Shown here piece by piece: positions 5,710 to 7,345 of a DNA stretch of 7,345 nt. This stretch comes from Hyphomicrobiales bacterium (GTDB lineage: Bacteria; Pseudomonadota; Alphaproteobacteria; Rhizobiales; Devosiaceae). Made by a program: the position numbers and the translations under genes. Position 1 is the stretch's first letter, and every line of letters begins with the position of its first letter. The stretch covers positions 1-7,345 of the forward strand of contig WFOP01000079.1 in the NCBI GenBank assembly GCA_015487985.1, written 5' to 3'. A model generated the notes under the pieces. It saw only the letters and a program-made list of their open reading frames with translations, was not told where the DNA came from and did no database searches.

Positions 5710-7345
5710 TTATCTGATCGGGTAAATATGCAGGTCGGCGGCCTCAATCCGTATGCCTTCAAAGGATACCGGGCGGCAATTATAGTTAAAAACAAAGCCA
5801 TGGGTTTGCGTTTTAATCCGGCGCACGCCCCTTGGCATATTCACTGTTTCAATATGGTTTGCCCGACAGATAAATTTCAACACGTTCAACATACCCGCTT
5901 CGTCGGGCCAGCCGCTCAGATAGGCATTTGAGGTGTGTCCCAGCAGTGCCGGTTTTTTGTTCATTTGCAACAAAAGAACGGGGGCCTCGCCAACAGTATT
6001 TTCAACCCAGCGGACAAAATTTCCGCCACCTTCCAGCGGAATTTTCTTGCCGGGACGCAAACTTTCAACGCTTTGCACCGTAAAATCCAGCCTGGAAATA
6101 TCGGGGGGCAAGGAAACCGGAATTTGCATGTCAGGGGTTTTGGCACCCGTGCGCGGGCCGCTTAAAACAGCGCCCCTGAACTGTTTCATCGCTGTGCGCA
6201 GTTTATCAGACATCGCAAAAAGACCGGGCATCACCACCAGCTTATAACGGCTCAGGTCCGCGCAATCGGAGGGGATGAAATCAATGGTCAGGCCAAGCGA
6301 GCGCAGGGCACTGTAAAAATCAAATACCAGCGCAAAATAGTCAAAATCCGCCCCCTGAGGTTGTGTTTGCCAGCACCAGGCGGATTGATAATCAAACACG
6401 ATGGCAATCGTTGCTTGGGGGCTTTGGATACATTCAAATTGTGCGAGGTCGGCAAAAACCTGTTTAACTTCCCCCAACACAGGAGCGGGGGAATTATCCG
6501 GATTAAGCAACCCGGCGTGCATTTGCTCCTGACCAAAAGGCACCTGTCGCCAACGGAAATAACTCACGATTTCCGCGCCATGGGCAAAAGCTTCCAGCGC
6601 CCACAATCGGGCCATACCGGGCAGTGGGGCGGGGTTAAAAGGCGCCCAGTTGACGGGGCCGGGCTGTTGTTCCATCACCCACATATTTCCCCGGCCAACC
6701 GCCCGGTAAAGGTCGTGATGGAAAGCCTGAAAATCAGGGTCCCCCTGTCGCATAAATTCGTGCTTGAATTTTTCGTCCCGCTCGGAACGGTCCTCAAGAA
6801 ATCCCAATGGATAGGAATCCCAGGCCGCAATATCCAGATCCCCTGCAACCGCAAAATGATCAAAATCCAAAATCCGCCCCATATAATTGTGGATCAGGGG
6901 TTTGTCCGTGAGCGCGCGCAGGACATCGACCTGCACACGGTTAAACGCCACCACCTGATGGGAACTAAAGCGGGTAAAATCCATCACATGGGCGGGGTTG
7001 GGTTCGGTCACGCTCAAATTGGGCAAATCAATCTGCTCAAAGCGATTATATTGCATGGACCAGAACACGTTCCCCCAGCGTCGGTTCAACTCATCAATGG
7101 TTTGGTACTTTTGTTTCAGCCAATGGATAAACCTTTCCCGAGCCGCCATGGAATAGGAAAGTGTCGTGTCGTGACAGCCATATTCATTATCAATCTGCCA
7201 TGCTTTGACATGGGGGTTTTGCCCGTAACGCGCGCCCAGAATTTTTGCAATTCGCGCACATTCGCCCCGATACCCTTCGTGGGAAAAACAATAGTGACGG
7301 CGCGAACCGAATTTTCGCGTGCGCCCCTGCCGGTCCACCCCCAAC
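5710..7345 (-). CDS. Beta-galactosidase, glycoside hydrolase family 42 (5' end outside window)
   Basis: Retaining GH42 enzyme that cleaves terminal beta-D-galactosyl residues from oligosaccharides; no signal peptide can be judged because the N-terminus is missing. The 545 codons visible start inside the TIM barrel; numbering is from the codon at 7344. FGSRRHYC (12-19) and WQIDNEYG (49-56) carry the acid/base Glu54; WVMEQQPGPVNW (222-233) carries the nucleophile Glu225. The spacing of 171 equals that of Glu141 and Glu312 in Thermus A4 beta-galactosidase, so about 87 residues are missing and the full protein is about 630 aa. Domain B begins near 315 and includes the typical SGPRTGAKT segment, followed by the small beta domain at the C-terminus. 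Of the four Zn-binding Cys known in the Thermus enzyme (106, 150, 152, 155), only the first is kept (Cys19); the others are Ser63, Ser65 and Ala68. The stop codon lies 117 nt before the likely start of the acyltransferase-like gene. Confidence 0.95.
   Translation of the reverse strand, partial: LGVDRQGRTRKFGSRRHYCFSHEGYRGECARIAKILGARYGQNPHVKAWQIDNEYGCHDTTLSYSMAARERFIHWLKQKYQTIDELNRRWGNVFWSMQYNRFEQIDLPNLSVTEPNPAHVMDFTRFSSHQVVAFNRVQVDVLRALTDKPLIHNYMGRILDFDHFAVAGDLDIAAWDSYPLGFLEDRSERDEKFKHEFMRQGDPDFQAFHHDLYRAVGRGNMWVMEQQPGPVNWAPFNPAPLPGMARLWALEAFAHGAEIVSYFRWRQVPFGQEQMHAGLLNPDNSPAPVLGEVKQVFADLAQFECIQSPQATIAIVFDYQSAWCWQTQPQGADFDYFALVFDFYSALRSLGLTIDFIPSDCADLSRYKLVVMPGLFAMSDKLRTAMKQFRGAVLSGPRTGAKTPDMQIPVSLPPDISRLDFTVQSVESLRPGKKIPLEGGGNFVRWVENTVGEAPVLLLQMNKKPALLGHTSNAYLSGWPDEAGMLNVLKFICRANHIETVNMPRGVRRIKTQTHGFVFNYNCRPVSFEGIRIEAADLHIYPIR

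Noticed and set aside
5428..5931. Plus-strand open frame of 167 codons across the end of the galactosidase gene
   Set aside because: It covers two minus-strand genes and their gap and has no family resemblance or good ribosome-binding site.

Overview
The window looks like ordinary chromosomal DNA from a Gram-negative bacterium, probably an alphaproteobacterium. This is an inference from three things: an imelysin of the type common in that class, Gram-negative export signals (an Sec signal peptide and a lipobox), and moderate GC content judged by eye. I see no insertion sequences, phage genes, CRISPR repeats, tRNA or rRNA. Six protein genes are visible, and both outer ones are cut by the window edges.

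Layout. Positions 1-1062 (+) hold the C-terminal 70% of glycerol kinase (glpK). It converges, with a 34-nt gap, on a minus-strand pair: a predicted 9-10 TM transporter of the bile acid/Na+ symporter-arsenite transporter (BART) superfamily (2579 down to 1629), followed directly by a small CAP/SCP-domain lipoprotein (down to 1097). These two look like one operon. Region 2580-2810 is a non-coding gap with an AT-rich inverted repeat and a strong GC-rich hairpin whose T-run lies on the plus strand, although both flanking genes are on the minus strand. Next, on the minus strand, is an imelysin-family periplasmic protein (4088-2811) with its own 247-nt upstream region, which contains two near-perfect palindromes. 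Further upstream on the minus strand are a divergent WS/DGAT-like acyltransferase-fold protein (stop at 4336) and a GH42 beta-galactosidase that runs off the right edge (7345-5710). These two may be co-transcribed.

How the genes relate. GlpK (glycerol to glycerol-3-phosphate) and the GH42 enzyme (release of terminal beta-galactose) both serve carbon use. Glycerol-galactosides would link them biochemically, but nothing here proves this. The acyltransferase-like protein may belong to lipid metabolism, and the imelysin probably to iron or haem acquisition. No dedicated new multi-gene system is evident. The least explained items are the acyltransferase-like protein with a modified HHxxxDG motif, the transporter/CAP-lipoprotein pair, and a possible small RNA in the 2580-2810 gap.
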